Notes under the pieces: model-generated
What the model saw: the letters and a program-made list of their open reading frames with translations, nothing else
Databases searched by the model: none
What the model was told of the DNA's origin: nothing
DNA from: Chitinophaga sp. E66
GTDB lineage: Bacteria > Bacteroidota > Bacteroidia > Chitinophagales > Chitinophagaceae
Direction: 5' to 3'
Assembly: GCA_019285755.1 (NCBI GenBank)
Contig: CP079103.1
Coordinates: 1,984,001-2,048,000, forward strand
Length of the DNA: 64,000 nt
Program-made: the position numbers and the translations under genes
Shown here: piece by piece, positions 21,330 through 31,589 of the stretch
How the letters are laid out: each line of letters starts with the position of its first letter
Numbering within the stretch: the stretch's first letter is position 1

Positions 21330-22747
21330 ATGAGAAAACTAATTCTATCAATATCCCTTGCAGGCAGCCTTATGGCTTGCACCAAGGATCTCACCAGTCT
21401 GAACGACGACCTGAAGAATCCCGAGGTAGTACCGCCGGCGACATTGTTCGCTAACGCCGAGCGGGAGTTATTTGATTCACATGCTTCAGCCAACGTTTTC
21501 GTAAACGTACACAGAATTATTGCGCAATACTGGCAACAGACCACATACAATGACGAAAGCCGTTATGATCTGGATGGAAACTCCCTGCCAGGTGCCTGGT
21601 GGCGCGATCATTACTTCTACGTAAACAAGAATCTCCGTGAATGCAAAACCGCGGTGCTCGCCTCGGAAGTGACGGATGTTGTAAGGAAGAATCAGCTTGC
21701 GTTGCTGGAAATTCTGGAAGTAATGAGTTATTACTACCTGGTTAATACCTTCGGAGATATACCCTATTCCGAAGCCTTGAAAAATGATAATTCCTTCCCG
21801 AAATATGATGACGCCAATACCATCTACATCGATTTACTGGCGCGCCTATCCAAGGCCATTACTGATTTGGATGCGACAGGCGGTTCCTTCAGTTCTTCTG
21901 ATATCGTCTATCGCGGCGTTGTGCCCCGCTGGAAGAAAATGGCGGCGTCCCTGAAACTGAAAATGGCGATGCTGATTGCAGACAGTGATGGCCCCGTGCA
22001 CGAACTGCGGGCGAGGAAGCGATTGCCGCTGGCCTGTTCACTTCTAATGCAGATAACTTCGTGCTGCAATACCTCAGCTCTCCTCCGTATGCCAACCCGG
22101 TTTGGGACGAGTTGTGGAACAGCGGCCGTACGGATTTCGTGGCCTGCGCCACGATGGTAGACATGCTGAAATCCCTCGACGATCCCCGTCTTCCCGTCTA
22201 TTTCCAGGAAGCAGAAGCAGGTGGCTATATAGGAGCAGCCCCGGGGCTCCGGGCGGATTATGCTGCGTTTTCTCCAATGGGCGCTTTACTGCATACTGCC
22301 CCGGTCCCCAGTTTTCTGTTGAGTTATTCGGAAGTAAGATTCTTACTGGCTGAAGCGAAGCAACGCGGATGGAATGTTACGGGTACCGCGGCCGAACATT
22401 ATTACGCCGGTATCCGCGCAGCAATGGAAGAATGGAACATCGAAGAAGCAGATATCGACGCATATGTCGCCAATCCAAAAGTCGCCTTCGATCCCGTTAA
22501 CTGGAAAAAGACGATTGGCATTCAGAAATGGATCGCGTTCTTTGACCGCGGTGCGGATGGTTGGACGGATATCCGCCGCCTGGATTTTCCAGCGCTGGAA
22601 GTGCCCGATAACGCATTCTCCGGTTATCCCGTGCGTTATCGTTATCCCGTTTCCGAGCAGAACATCAACCGCCGTAACTACGAGGCCGCTGCGAAGGCTA
22701 TCGGCGGCGACGTGGTAGAAACCAAACTCTGGTGGGATAAATTCTAA
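21330..22747 (+). CDS. SusD/RagB-family surface lipoprotein (one frameshift)
   Basis: About 473 residues with a lipoprotein signal (MRKLILSISLAGSLMACTKDL). The SusD helical TPR-like fold is visible in LLEILEVMSYYYLVNTFGDIPYSEAL, RWKKMAASLKLKMAM and SYSEVRFLLAEAKQRGW, with the C-terminal ETKLWWDKF typical of SusD. The frameshift near 21993 is repaired by one C. It forms the lid of the SusC receptor encoded just upstream and is cotranscribed with it. It is of the shorter SusD_2-like type that is often associated with peptide uptake (family knowledge; substrate not shown). Confidence 0.9.
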
Positions 22748-22798
22748 ACACGTTAATTTCTTTTCATCATAAGCATTATTTAGATTTTGGATGACAGC

Positions 22799-22828
22799 GA
22801 CCGGAGATGTTTATCTCCGGTCTTTTTA
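22799..22828 (+). terminator. Intrinsic terminator after susD, site of IS200 insertion
   Basis: GACCGGAGA (22799-22807) / TCTCCGGTC (22814-22822) followed by T5. The IS200-type element begins within the T tract, at 22825-22831. Confidence 0.8.
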
Positions 22829-23394
22829 TTGGTCCCAGCCGTTAGTTGAAAACTACGCACTTTAGTGCGAGGGCTTTAGTAATGCGAGAAAATCTATCTA
22901 AATTAGGTAGATGATGCGCCATGGTAGCCATACAGTAAGCCGATTGACGGTTCATATCGTTTGGGTGACCAAATATCGATATCACGTATTACAAGGAGAT
23001 GTTCAGCATCGCTGTCGAGCATTGTTGATACAAATATGCAACGCTGAGGACATTCGGATCTTAAAGGGAGTTGTGAGCAAGGATCATGTCCATATGCATA
23101 TTGAATACCCCTGCAAACAAAGTGTAAGTGATATTGTAAAGCGATTGAAGGGGTTGACATCGAGGAAGTTACAGCAAGAATTTCCCAAGTTACACTATAG
23201 GTATTGGGGCCGTCACTTTTGGGCAATTGGTTATGGGGCGTGGAGTACGGGTAATATAACAGACCAAATGGTGCAAGATTACCTGGATCACCACAAGGAT
23301 GACCCAGGTGCTAATGCTGAAAATTTAATGCTGGAGTAGGACTTTAGTCCGGCACACCCAAACCTCTGCACTTTCAGTGCAGAGTATTTTAGTT
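22825..23394 (+). mobile_element. IS200-type element, copy 1 (intact)
   Basis: A segment of 570 bp is repeated at 63237-63804 and differs only by two single-base losses there. It has no terminal inverted repeats. It has the subterminal hairpins expected of IS200/IS605 elements: left CGCAC-TTTA-GTGCG (22856-22869) and right CTCTGCAC-TTTCA-GTGCAGAG (23364-23384). It carries a single gene, a Y1-HUH transposase, and no tnpB. The exact cleavage points cannot be fixed, because both copies share the flanking TTTATT on the left and AGTT on the right. Confidence 0.9.
22911..23339 (+). CDS. tnpA: IS200/IS605-family transposase TnpA
   Basis: This 142-residue Y1 transposase contains VWVTKYRYHVL near the N-terminus, the HUH metal-binding motif in HVHMHIEYP (residues about 58-66) and the nucleophile Tyr in the helix ITDQMVQDYLDHH (residues about 116-128). 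It cuts and rejoins single-stranded DNA at the element's hairpin ends. The frame is intact in this copy. Two adjacent ATGs at 22911 and 22914 are possible starts. Confidence 0.95.
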   Translation: MMRHGSHTVSRLTVHIVWVTKYRYHVLQGDVQHRCRALLIQICNAEDIRILKGVVSKDHVHMHIEYPCKQSVSDIVKRLKGLTSRKLQQEFPKLHYRYWGRHFWAIGYGAWSTGNITDQMVQDYLDHHKDDPGANAENLMLE

Positions 23395-24047
23395 ACCGGT
23401 TTCGGTATGCGGCGCGTCCACCGGTTTGGATTCGGGTGAGCCCCATTGCCGCAACCATATGGAAAGAATAACGATCGACGCAACGGACAAAAACTCACTT
23501 TGCCAGTTCTGAAAAGATTCAAACCAAAATTTGGGATTGGAAAGGTATTGTACGGCGGTTTCCGTAGGCAGGCCTTTGGCGGATTGCTCAAGATTAAAGT
23601 GCCCGCGGCTGCCACAGAAATGCAGATAAAATGAAATAAGGAACAGCCCGAAAAAGGCCAGCGATAGCGAATGCTTGTAAAGCGCTAGCCATACACCGCC
23701 CTTTTTTACAGGCCAGGGTGCATCTTTGGAAGGTTTGGGCTCCCGGTCTACTTCTTCTTTTTGTCGAGATCTTTGGACTCCGCCGATCCCCACTGCCGTA
23801 GTTTTACAGTAAGAATTACATACATGCCCATTTGCAAGAACTCGCTTTCCCAGTTCTCGAATGTGGCTTCGGCAAAGTGCGGACTGCCGAGGTAAGTCCA
23901 TAACCCGATAGCGGGCATTTGCATTTCTTCCAGCTCATTGTTGAATTCGTGCCAGCCAGTGAGCGTTTGTGCGAACAGGCAAAGTAACAGCAGTAAAAGA
24001 AAAACGATGCTAAGGCCGTTGCGGTATAAAAACGTGTGGTTTTTCAT
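23389..24047 (-). CDS. DUF6766-like membrane protein with duplicated halves (one frameshift)
   Basis: About 219 residues in two homologous halves. Each has a hydrophobic helix (IVFLLLLLLCLFAQTL; LAFFGLFLISFYLHFCG), then an L(G/S)(S/N)PxF...F(E/Q)NW(E/Q)SEFL motif, a second helix and LRQWGS(A/P)ESK. The Lys-rich linker holds a frameshift near 23757. The features match the DUF6766 membrane family; no function is known to me. The stop codon TAA and the final Asn codon lie inside the right end of the IS200 element (shared sequence to 23394), so the original C-terminus may have been replaced by the insertion. Confidence 0.7.
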
Positions 24048-24267
24048 GATATGTTTCTCCTTCGCTTATATGGGATGTAAAAGCGTGCCATGGCTCCAGG
24101 CGGTGGATGCTGCAAGCTAACAGTGCATCGTTCGCCGCATTGTGTGGCATTGTAGCACGGTTGTTGTTGTTTGATTACAGAAGTTGATGAAAATTGATTA
24201 ACTTCATTATTCACTGTTTTGTAACCAACTTCGAGAACACCATATCACTCCATCAAATTGATCCTGC

Positions 24268-24666
24268 ATGAAACCGAATTGTATTTGCATGCTAATTGAC
24301 GATGACACCGACGACCAGGAGATTTTCCTATACGCCCTGAGGGAGCTGAATATGCCTGTATTATGCCAGTTTGCCCGGGATGGGAGAGATGCGCTGGATA
24401 AGCTGGCGGTTATGGAACAAAAACCGGATCATATATTCCTCGATCTTAACATGGCGCCGATGGACGGACGGGCCTGTCTGCAGGCTTTGAAGCAAAGCCC
24501 GCAGCTGCGCGATATTCCCGTCATCATATATTCCACCTCTTCCGATCCGCGCACCCGTGACGAAATGATCGGGTTGGGCGCCAGCGGGTATTGGGTAAAG
24601 GATGTCAGTATCTCCAGGCTCTGTAGCTGGCTGAAACAGCTGTTGGGCGAACCGGAAACCGTGTAA
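24268..24666 (+). CDS. Single-domain response regulator (Rcp1-like)
   Basis: A 132-residue protein that is only a receiver domain. The acidic triad lies in LIDDDTDDQEIF (with the insertion typical of the CheY/Rcp1 subgroup), the phospho-acceptor Asp in DHIFLDLNMAPMDG, the Thr/Ser in VIIYSTSSD and the conserved Lys in GYWVKD. Such proteins relay signals from phytochrome-type or hybrid kinases. No kinase gene adjoins it. It is followed 16 bp later by an uncharacterised gene, so the two may be cotranscribed. Confidence 0.88.
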   Translation: MKPNCICMLIDDDTDDQEIFLYALRELNMPVLCQFARDGRDALDKLAVMEQKPDHIFLDLNMAPMDGRACLQALKQSPQLRDIPVIIYSTSSDPRTRDEMIGLGASGYWVKDVSISRLCSWLKQLLGEPETV

Positions 24667-24681
24667 ACTCAAATCGTTATT

Positions 24682-25315
24682 ATGCTATTGGATGACCCGG
24701 CGATAGTTGGAAAAGAAGAAGTTCCTGAGCAGGAACTGGGAAACAAGACCAATGATTGCCAGATAATTACCCTTCCCACCAAGGAAGACGCGGAACAGCT
24801 GTTCCGTGAATCACTAAACCGTTTACTGGAAGTAAATAAATGGAAAGAGACCAGTGAAAAGCCGCTGGCGTCTTTCCATTTGTCGGATGCCTCCGGGCAA
24901 CCCGTTCAGCGGAAAGCGGCGCCGGGCGATTATATCCGGATCAGTCTTCCCGGCCCAGGGAATCCCACAGGGAGGGGTTTGACTGGGTTGTCATAGAAGA
25001 TATTACGGAGCAGATGAATATTCGCAGCGATTCCCTGTCTGTAACCATGCGGGTACGCCCTGCCCCGCAGCCGGCACAGCCCCGCCGGCATGTATCTCAC
25101 TTTTTCCGGCGGTATGCCACGAGCTCATTTATGGTGATGTTGCAGGGCCGGACGGTGAAGGCCTGCGTGTTCGGCCGCAATGAAGTGCCGAATACAGAAG
25201 TAAAAGGATTGATAGCAAAGCTGCGTAATGTGATAGTAGCCATTACCGCTATGCTGGGGTTCAGTCATTTCAATGGAAGAGCCTGGTCAATGGTATCCTG
25301 GGCATCCGTAAATAA
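24682..25315 (+). CDS. Uncharacterised SRPBCC-like protein (frameshifted)
   Basis: After two one-base repairs (near 24972 and 25271) the product has about 211 residues and ends FQWKSLVNGILGIRK. Visible features are an early acidic segment (EDAEQLFRESLNRLLEVNKWKE), then DASGQPVQRKAAPGDYIRISLPG, DWVVIEDITE and a long helix (NTEVKGLIAKLRNVIVAITAMLGF). The opening NRLLEVNKWKE resembles ligand-binding START/SRPBCC-type proteins of Bacteroidota, but I cannot assign a family firmly. It lies just after a single-domain response regulator and converges with the CinA-like gene, whose stop is 6 bp away. Confidence 0.5.
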
Positions 25316-25321
25316 CAGCCG

Positions 25322-25806
25322 TTATCGCACGCGCAGCAAAGTTTGCGCAAACGTTTCCAACGCTTTCTCGACGTAAAAAAGGCGGACCAGTTCCGCATCT
25401 TCTCCGGGCGTTTCCAGGAGTAGGGTTTCCATGATCTTATCTCCCGCGAAATACTGAACCAGGCGAATGTCTTATTGTCGGATTCAGGAACCGGCGAGGC
25501 GTACCCCGTAATGCTGATGCCCCAGTCTGACCGGAACATCGCGCACGCGCCTGCAGCCATCTCCTGTGCCACCCGCGCGCTGACGCAATTTACTTCCTGC
25601 GCATGGATAGGTTCAATAAGCAGATGTCTCGACTTCTGACCAATATTATAGGTGGTTATGCCGCCCTGGAAAAATCGCATGGCGTTTGTGCCGCTGGCCA
25701 GCGCAGATTGCAGCATGCCGCCGGTAGCGCTTTCGGCTACGGCCACAGTATGGTGGAGACGGATAAGGCGTTCACCGATATCGTCCAACAGGAAAATCGT
25801 ATTCAT
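25322..25806 (-). CDS. Stand-alone CinA C-terminal domain amidohydrolase (one frameshift)
   Basis: About 161 residues corresponding only to the CinA C-terminal domain (PncC family). The signature AVAESATGGMLQSAL and GITTYNIGQKSRHL is clear, followed by VSARVAQEMAAGA and the ISITGYASP strand. Members deamidate nicotinamide mononucleotide in NAD salvage; stand-alone forms are common. The frame breaks near 25440 and the repaired end reads ALETFAQTLLRVR. The start is ATG 25806. Confidence 0.8.
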
Positions 25807-25897
25807 GTCTGAACCGCAGAAAATAGCATGCCAGCCGGTGTGCGGGTAGTTAATTCCGCAGTGTTTTCCGTAGTTTGCAAGCTTATATTTTTGATCT

Positions 25898-26379
25898 ATG
25901 CCCCAGTTGCTTACATCCTTCCTTAAGACCATCGGACTGACCATTACCTTTAGCGCCAAAGATGCCAATGGTGACGGCTACAACGGCCAGGACATTCATT
26001 GCGGCGCGCTACGCATAAAATACCGTGAAGCCAACATTACGCCCAAAAAGACAGGTGTTTTTGTAGCATTATGGAAGCGGGGAATCAATGGAAGCACGGA
26101 GCCTTTTCAGGTAAGTGATCCTTTCGATTTTTATTGGATTTATGCTCCTCACATATCCCGGCCGGGATTCTTTTGTTTTCCTAAAAATATACTGGCGGAA
26201 AACGGGGTTTTGACCGGCGCTCAGAAGGAAGGCAAGCGTGGTTTCAGATTATACCCGCCGTGGGGTGAAACGTTGAATCAGCAGGCACAGCGGGCGCAAC
26301 GCTGGCAGGCTCCTTATTTTATTGAAGAAAGAGAGGAAGCGGGATCCGCCGCGAAACTGCGGCAGATCCTTTCCCCTAA
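25898..26379 (+). CDS. MepB-family protein
   Basis: The protein carries the MepB signature: KYREANITPKKTGVFVALWKR, a central FQVSDPFDFYWIYA, GFFCFPKNIL, GKRGFRLYPPW and a C-terminal RAQRWQAPYFIEE. Staphylococcal MepB lies in the MepRAB multidrug locus, but its function is unknown. The open frame formally continues to 26473 and would read through the antisense tRNA-Gly gene. A normal MepB ends shortly after YFIE, so I place the end near 26379, where a TAA is reached if one base is missing; this end is uncertain. The start is ATG 25898. Confidence 0.65.
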
Positions 26380-26385
26380 AAAGCA

Positions 26386-26457
26386 TGGAAGCCGCGGATG
26401 GAATCGAACCACCGTAGAAGGCGGGAAGCCTCTGCCTGTCCACTCGGCCACGCGGCA
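26386..26457 (-). tRNA. tRNA-Gly(CCC) with shortened anticodon loop
   Basis: The minus strand folds as a tRNA: acceptor GCCGCG / CGCGGC, D-arm GCC...GGC with GG in the loop, T-arm GGTGG-TTCGATT-CCATC, a 4-nt variable loop, discriminator U and an encoded CCA at the 3' end. The anticodon stem GAGGC / GCCTT encloses only TTCCC, a 5-nt loop where seven are needed. The most likely intact loop is TTCCC plus two purines, giving anticodon CCC (Gly, agreeing with U73). The first base pair is a T-T mismatch. The gene lies 6 bp downstream of the desaturase-like gene. The two missing bases may be a sequencing error. Confidence 0.7.
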
Positions 26458-26463
26458 AAATCT

Positions 26464-27680
26464 TTACGGTTGAAACAACCAGCGCTGTACGGATTCCCGT
26501 ATGCGTGAGAAGTAGAAAGTAATCAGCGCGGCTGCCGAAAGTATGCTGACATAGACATACAGGTGCCTGAAATAAAACATACAGGCGATAGCCAGCAACA
26601 TCACACGGGCATATTCCAGATAAAAGAACCATTTCTTCTGCTCCAGGATAGCCCCGGTATTGACCAGGCTTAGCAATACGAAAAGCACCGCGAACACCGC
26701 CAGCCCCGAAGGACCCCAGGCTTCCAGCAGCATGACGACAAATAATATGAGTATGCTGGCTGCGGTCTGCAGGACGATGTAAACTCTCTGTCCACGCGTT
26801 TGTTCTCTGGCATGTGCCTGCCGCAGCCACCGGCTTTCGAGTTCGCCACGGATACCTGGATCAATATCGTCAGGCTTGCCGAAAATGACTTTCCAGCGTG
26901 CCTTCCAGCCTCTGGCACGTGTAAATGCCGTTCCTAGCTCCAGCATAAAGTGAAACTGCTGCCATAGGAAACTGTAGCTTCCCAGCGGTTTGGTAAGGCC
27001 GTAAACGCACGGCTCTTCTTCCTTTTCTTCAATGAATGTTCCGAACATCTTGTCCCAAATGATCAGGACGTCACCGTAATTTTTATCCAGGTAGGCGGCA
27101 TTGGATGAGTGATGCACGCGATGGTGACTGGGGTTACCATGAAGTATTCCAGCCAGCCCAGTTTTCCAATGGTGCGGGTGTGAATGAAAAAGGGATACAG
27201 CCCATGTACCAGCAGGAGCGAAGTGATCATGGCGGGAGGAAAACCCGCGAGCGGCAGCACCGCCCAGAATAATGAACGGAAGCCAGACTGGAATATTGTA
27301 ATGCGGGCTGATACCGTGTAATTAAAATCCTCACTCTGATGGTGGACTACATGCGCCGCCCACAGTAAGTTGACTTCATGCGCCAGCCGGTGATACCAAT
27401 ACCAGACGAAATCGGTCGCGAAGAACAATAATACCCAGGTATACCAGGTGGGCTGTATATCCCAGATGGCAAAATTCCGGTGGATGTAGTCGAAGAAGAA
27501 ATAGAACAGGCCCGTCACAAAAATATCCAGCAATCTTTCGGCGATGCCGGTATTCAGGTTGGCAACGGATTCCGCAAAGTGAAAGTAATTGCGCCCGGTA
27601 CGGCGGCTGATCAGGTATTCCAGGCCGATGAATAGCAGGAATCCGGCGATGGACAGGGCAATCCAGTTCAGATGTTGCAT
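26464..27680 (-). CDS. Sterol desaturase / fatty acid hydroxylase superfamily membrane protein (one frameshift)
   Basis: About 405 residues. Several membrane helices surround the di-iron His motifs HRLAHEVN, HVVHHQSEDFN and, after the frameshift near 27115, HRVHHSSNAAYLDKNYG. Downstream are FGTFIEEKEEEPCVYGL and extra C-terminal helices (VLQTAASILILFVVMLLEA and more) that lengthen it beyond the minimal hydroxylase. The family hydroxylates or desaturates lipids and contains alkylglycerol monooxygenase-like enzymes, which this architecture resembles most. Substrate inference is weak. The tRNA-Gly follows 6 bp after the stop. Confidence 0.85.
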
Positions 27681-27732
27681 AAGGTCTACTGGTTGGTTTG
27701 ATTAGTCTATCAAAACAGTAGACAAATAAACA

Positions 27733-27765
27733 AGAAAAAAGCGAAACGGCAAAATCCGTTTCGCT
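27733..27765 (-). terminator. Intrinsic terminator after the GH31 gene
   Basis: AGCGAAACGG / CCGTTTCGCT, ten perfect base pairs (27740-27749 with 27756-27765), followed on the minus strand by T6. Confidence 0.85.
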
Positions 27766-27776
27766 GCTGGATTATT

Positions 27777-30163
27777 TCAGTATGATTTCTTCGAAGTTGC
27801 GGGGAGACGTATCTCTACGACGGCAGCCTGCAAGGCATCCTGGGAGATATCAATTGGCAGCCCGTCTACCAGGCATGTAGCAGGGCGGAAGGGAAGGCCG
27901 TGAATACGGAGCCGGTGGTGCGTGTAATCTGCCTCGAACCGGCCTACGAATTTCTTCTTCAACCTGAACAGGTTGGCTTCAGATACCTGCTTGAAACGAA
28001 CCAGGTTGTATTGACCGGTTTTGTAGGCATAATGGTCGCCCGCATCTTCATACAGAATGCTGTGGGTGATGCCTTCGCCGAAATAGACCTGCAAAATCAT
28101 TTCTTCTACCTTGCGCTGGCCCACCCATTCCATATCGGGATATTGCGTCACTACAGCCCCTCCTTTTACGAATATGGGCATTTCAGAAATAGGGGTGGGT
28201 ATGGTCACGGACTGACCACCGGTAAAGCTTTGGTCGTTGAAATAATAGAACCAGGTGCCTTCCGGCAGATATATTGATTTTTCAATCATCCCGGGCTCGC
28301 TGACATGGCTCACGAGAATGCTGTCGCCCAGCAGGAACTCATGGTTGAGGTCGTGCGTATTGGCATCGTGCTGTGCTACGAACGCGAGTGGGCGCAGCAT
28401 CGGCGTGCCATACGCGGCATATTGCCAGAAAGTGGTGTAGATGTAGGGGAGGAGCCGGTACCGGAGTTGAATGAATGATTTGATCACTGCTTCGAATTCC
28501 GGCCCGAAAGCCCAGGGTTCCTGGTTAAAGCCGGTATCGTTGCTGGCGGAGTGGGTCCGCATCAGCGGATGGAATGCGCCAAGCTGGATCCAGCGGGTGT
28601 AGAGCTCACCGCTGGGCTCGCCGATAAACCCTCCGATGTCGCTGCCGGCGAACGACAAGCCGGAAACGGCCAGTCGCTGGCATTGAACAGACGCCAGCCA
28701 GAGATGTTCCCATGTGCTCATGTTGTCGCCCGTCCACACGCTGCTCCAGCGCTGTGTGCCGGAGTATGCGGAACGGGTGATGACGAAGGGGCGACGGGGC
28801 ATCAGGTGCTTTTTCAGGCCCGCAGCGGTCGCCTTGCTCATCAGGTGACCGTACACATTATGCGCTTTCCGGTGGCTGACATTTTCACCGTCATAATCGT
28901 GGCGCACGTCTTCCGGGAAAGTCCCCAGTTCGAACACCGCCGGTTCGTTCATGTCGTTCCATACGCCGCGAACGCCATAGGTCGTCAGGTCCTGGAACAG
29001 GCCGGCCCACCATTCACGCACTTTCGGATCGGTAAAATCGGGAAAGCGCATTTTCCCGGCCATACGTCGCCTTCCATGAGGGCGCCGTCTGCCCGTTTGC
29101 AGGCGTAGCCTTTTTGCACCAGTTCCTGGTATACCGGGTAATCCGGGTCTACCTTAATGCCGGGGTCTATGATGACAACCGTTTTGAATCCGTCGTCTGA
29201 AAGATCTTTCAGTAGTTTCTTGGGGTCGGGGAATCCTTCCTTGCTCCAGGTGAAGCAACGGAAGCCGTCCATATAGTCGATGTCGAGATACAAAGCGTCG
29301 CAGGGGATGCCGCGGCTGCGGAATTCCTGTGCGATCTCCCGGATGCGGGTGTCGGGGAAATAGCTCCAGCGGCACTGGTGGTAACCCAGCGCCCAGAGGG
29401 GCGGCAGTTCGGCCGTGCCGGTGATGCGGGCATAAGACTCTGCGACTTTAATGAGCTCGGGGCCGTAGATGAAGTAATAGTTCATTTCCCCGCCACGCGC
29501 CCAGAAGCTGGATGCGTCTTCCCGTTCGCTGCCGAAGTCGAACAGCGTACGGAAGGTATTGTCGAAGAATATTCCGTACCCGATGCCGTTGTGCAGACCG
29601 TAATAGAAGGGGATATTGCGATAGAGGGGATCTGTATCCCTGGCGTAGCCGTAGGCATCCGTTCCGAAGTTTTCCACGCGCTTGCCGCGAAGGTTGAGGT
29701 CGGTAGGCTTGTCGCCCAGCCCGTAAAAGGCCTCGCCTTCCTGTATGAGCTTGGTGCAATAGACGATCTTACCGCCTTTCTGGAGGTAGTATTGCCAATG
29801 GAAGCCGGTTTCGTCCTGGTTGATGATTTTTCCGTCGATATCGGTGATGGTGATCCGGAGGTTTTCGCGGGCAATGTACACACGAATCGCGGTGGTAAAT
29901 ATTTCGAAGGACTCCTGCCATTCCCGGATATCGAAATTTTCGGGCGATTCTTCCAGTTTTTCGCTGATGGCGTACGAGAAATCCCGCTGGAACTGTCCGT
30001 CCGCCGCATACCGGAACCGGACGATCTTATCTGATATCACCCTGATTTCCAGGATGGTGGCGGAGGTATAGAAGTAGAAATAGTTGCCTTCCTTTTTCCA
30101 GGATTGAATGTTGTCTGGGTAGTGTTTGACCGAGTACTTACCCGAAGATGTTGCCACTTGCAT
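27777..30163 (-). CDS. GH31 alpha-glucosidase (one frameshift)
   Basis: About 795 residues with the GH31 order: N-terminal beta-sandwich (EAFYGLGDKPTDLNLRGKR), catalytic barrel with WALGYHQCRWSYF and LYLDIDYMDGF, the nucleophile Asp in GVWNDMNEPAVF (residue about 404), the acid/base Asp in WTGDNMSTWEHL (about 476), SGLSFAGSDIGGF and MRTHS, then C-terminal beta domains. No signal peptide is visible, so it probably acts in the cytoplasm on maltose-like oligosaccharides. A frameshift near 29063 is repaired by one base. It may work with glgB on alpha-glucans, but the two genes are not adjacent. Confidence 0.93.
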
Positions 30164-30402
30164 CGTGCCGTTCTGTTTCTTTTACTGATAAATGCCGCGG
30201 TCCAAAGGGAGCCGCATTCCAACTAAATTAAATAAAAATACTTTTTCCTTGCATTAAACGGGGCATTTCCGGCTTTTACAAAAAAATACCTGTGTTGGCG
30301 AGAATGTCCGGAAATATTGCAGTGAGATGGTTTAACTTGTAGTAAATGTACTTTTTGCTTTAACCTATTGTTCCGGTTGTGATACAATAAGCGTATTGTA
30401 AC

Positions 30403-30424
30403 GGGCGTCCTTTCCAGGGCGCCC
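30403..30424. other. Hairpin in the 30164-30436 intergenic region
   Basis: GGGCGTCC and GGGCGCCC pair with one G-T around TTTCCA, next to the 3' end of the YCF48-like gene. It could be a weak terminator, but no T run follows on the minus strand. The rest of the gap is AT-rich; I saw no gene and no clear promoter. Confidence 0.3.
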
Positions 30425-30436
30425 TTTGCATTCCGG

Positions 30437-31484
30437 TCATATTCCCCTCACTACGGCGATCCGCCCTTTGGCGCCGGCCATATACACCGCTCTGCCGTTT
30501 TTAGCCTTCCGCGCCGCATGATACCCTTCGCCCGGGAGCGCCTGCCAGGTCTGCCCGCCGTCTGCCGACCAGTCGGTTCCGTCCGTCCCGGTGCAGATAA
30601 CGGTCTGTTTATCCACGTATTCAACCGCCGAACGGTAGCCGCGGGGAGGCGTTTTAGACGCTGTCCAGGTGATGCCGCCATCGGTCGTAAGCAGGCAATT
30701 GCCTTTTACGACAGAAGGATTAAGGTAATCACCGCCTACGGCAATGCCTTGTTTATCAGTGATAAAGGAAAAGGAAAAGATGCCGGTGGAGGATTGCCCC
30801 TGCGTAGCCGGCCACTCGGTAACCCGCCAGTCGCGGCCGATGAGCCGATAGAACCGGCTATGGGTACCGCCGGTCGCAAAGGCTGCCTGTCCGCCGGGAA
30901 GCGCCCGCAGGGGAGGTGCCGCTGGCTGCAAATATGGCTTCAGCGGAATCTGCCCGGGGCATAGGAAGGCTATACCACTTTTTGCCGCCATCAGGCGTGA
31001 TTAGTCCTTTGAAAGTACCACCGATGGGGTCTCCGGCCATATATCCCTTCTTGTCGCCATAGAAGTCCATGCCATCAAGGAAAATGGCGGAATCGCTATT
31101 GTAATATACCTGATCCCAGTTCTTTCCTCCGTCTTCCGTCATCATCACCTTCGCGGGAGAGGCGATGCCCATAACGATGGCCCTTTGGCCGGAGAAGCCT
31201 TCCACATCCCGGAAATCTACCGAATCGCAACCTGGTACGTTAAACCAGGTCCAGGTTTTGCCGCCGTCTGTGGTGCGGCCAGCTTTCCCTGGGTGCCGGA
31301 TACCCAAACCACGCTGTCGCTCACCACGCTCAGCCCCGGATGCTCGCGATGGGCGCGTTCACCAGGTGTTCGATCACCGGATCGGCCTTCGCTGCCGGCG
31401 AAGGGACCTTTGCCCGGCGGGCGGCGCCTGGGCAAATAAGGAAGGGCCAACGGCTATACAGGCTATCAACAGACTGAATTTCAT
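30437..31484 (-). CDS. Exported YCF48/BNR-repeat beta-propeller protein (frameshifted)
   Basis: About 349 residues with a signal peptide (MKFSLLIACIAVGPSLFAQA). Repeated BNR/YCF48-type blades are visible: TTDGGKTWTW, TEDGGKNWDQVYY, TPDGGKKWYSLP, TTDGGITWTASK and SADGGQTWQALPG. Such propellers occur as exported binding or scaffolding proteins annotated as oxidoreductase or glycosyl-hydrolase-like; no catalytic residues can be assigned. The frame breaks at least three times (near 31430, 31280 and 30930). It is divergent from the sensor kinase gene at 31590. Confidence 0.75.
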
Positions 31485-31553
31485 ATAAGCTTCGTTTTCA
31501 GCAATAATAATGAAGAAAAATACAAATTCGTTACAAAGTGTATGCGAGAATTA

Positions 31554-31561
31554 TATATTTG
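31554..31561 (+). promoter_or_regulatory. Candidate -7 box of the propeller sensor kinase
   Basis: TATATTTG matches TAnnTTTG perfectly, 28 bp before the ATG at 31590. No clear -33 box is seen. Confidence 0.4.
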
Positions 31562-31589
31562 CAAACCTTCCTAAGACATAATCTGCACG

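Noticed and set aside
26380..26473. Extension of the MepB frame to 26473
   Set aside because: It reads through the antisense tRNA-Gly and adds residues absent from the family; a lost base near the true stop is more likely.
28551..29108. Plus-strand frames of up to 218 codons opposite the GH31 gene (28551-29108, 29378-30034)
   Set aside because: They are antisense shadows of a gene with complete GH31 catalytic motifs and show no ribosome binding site or domain of their own.
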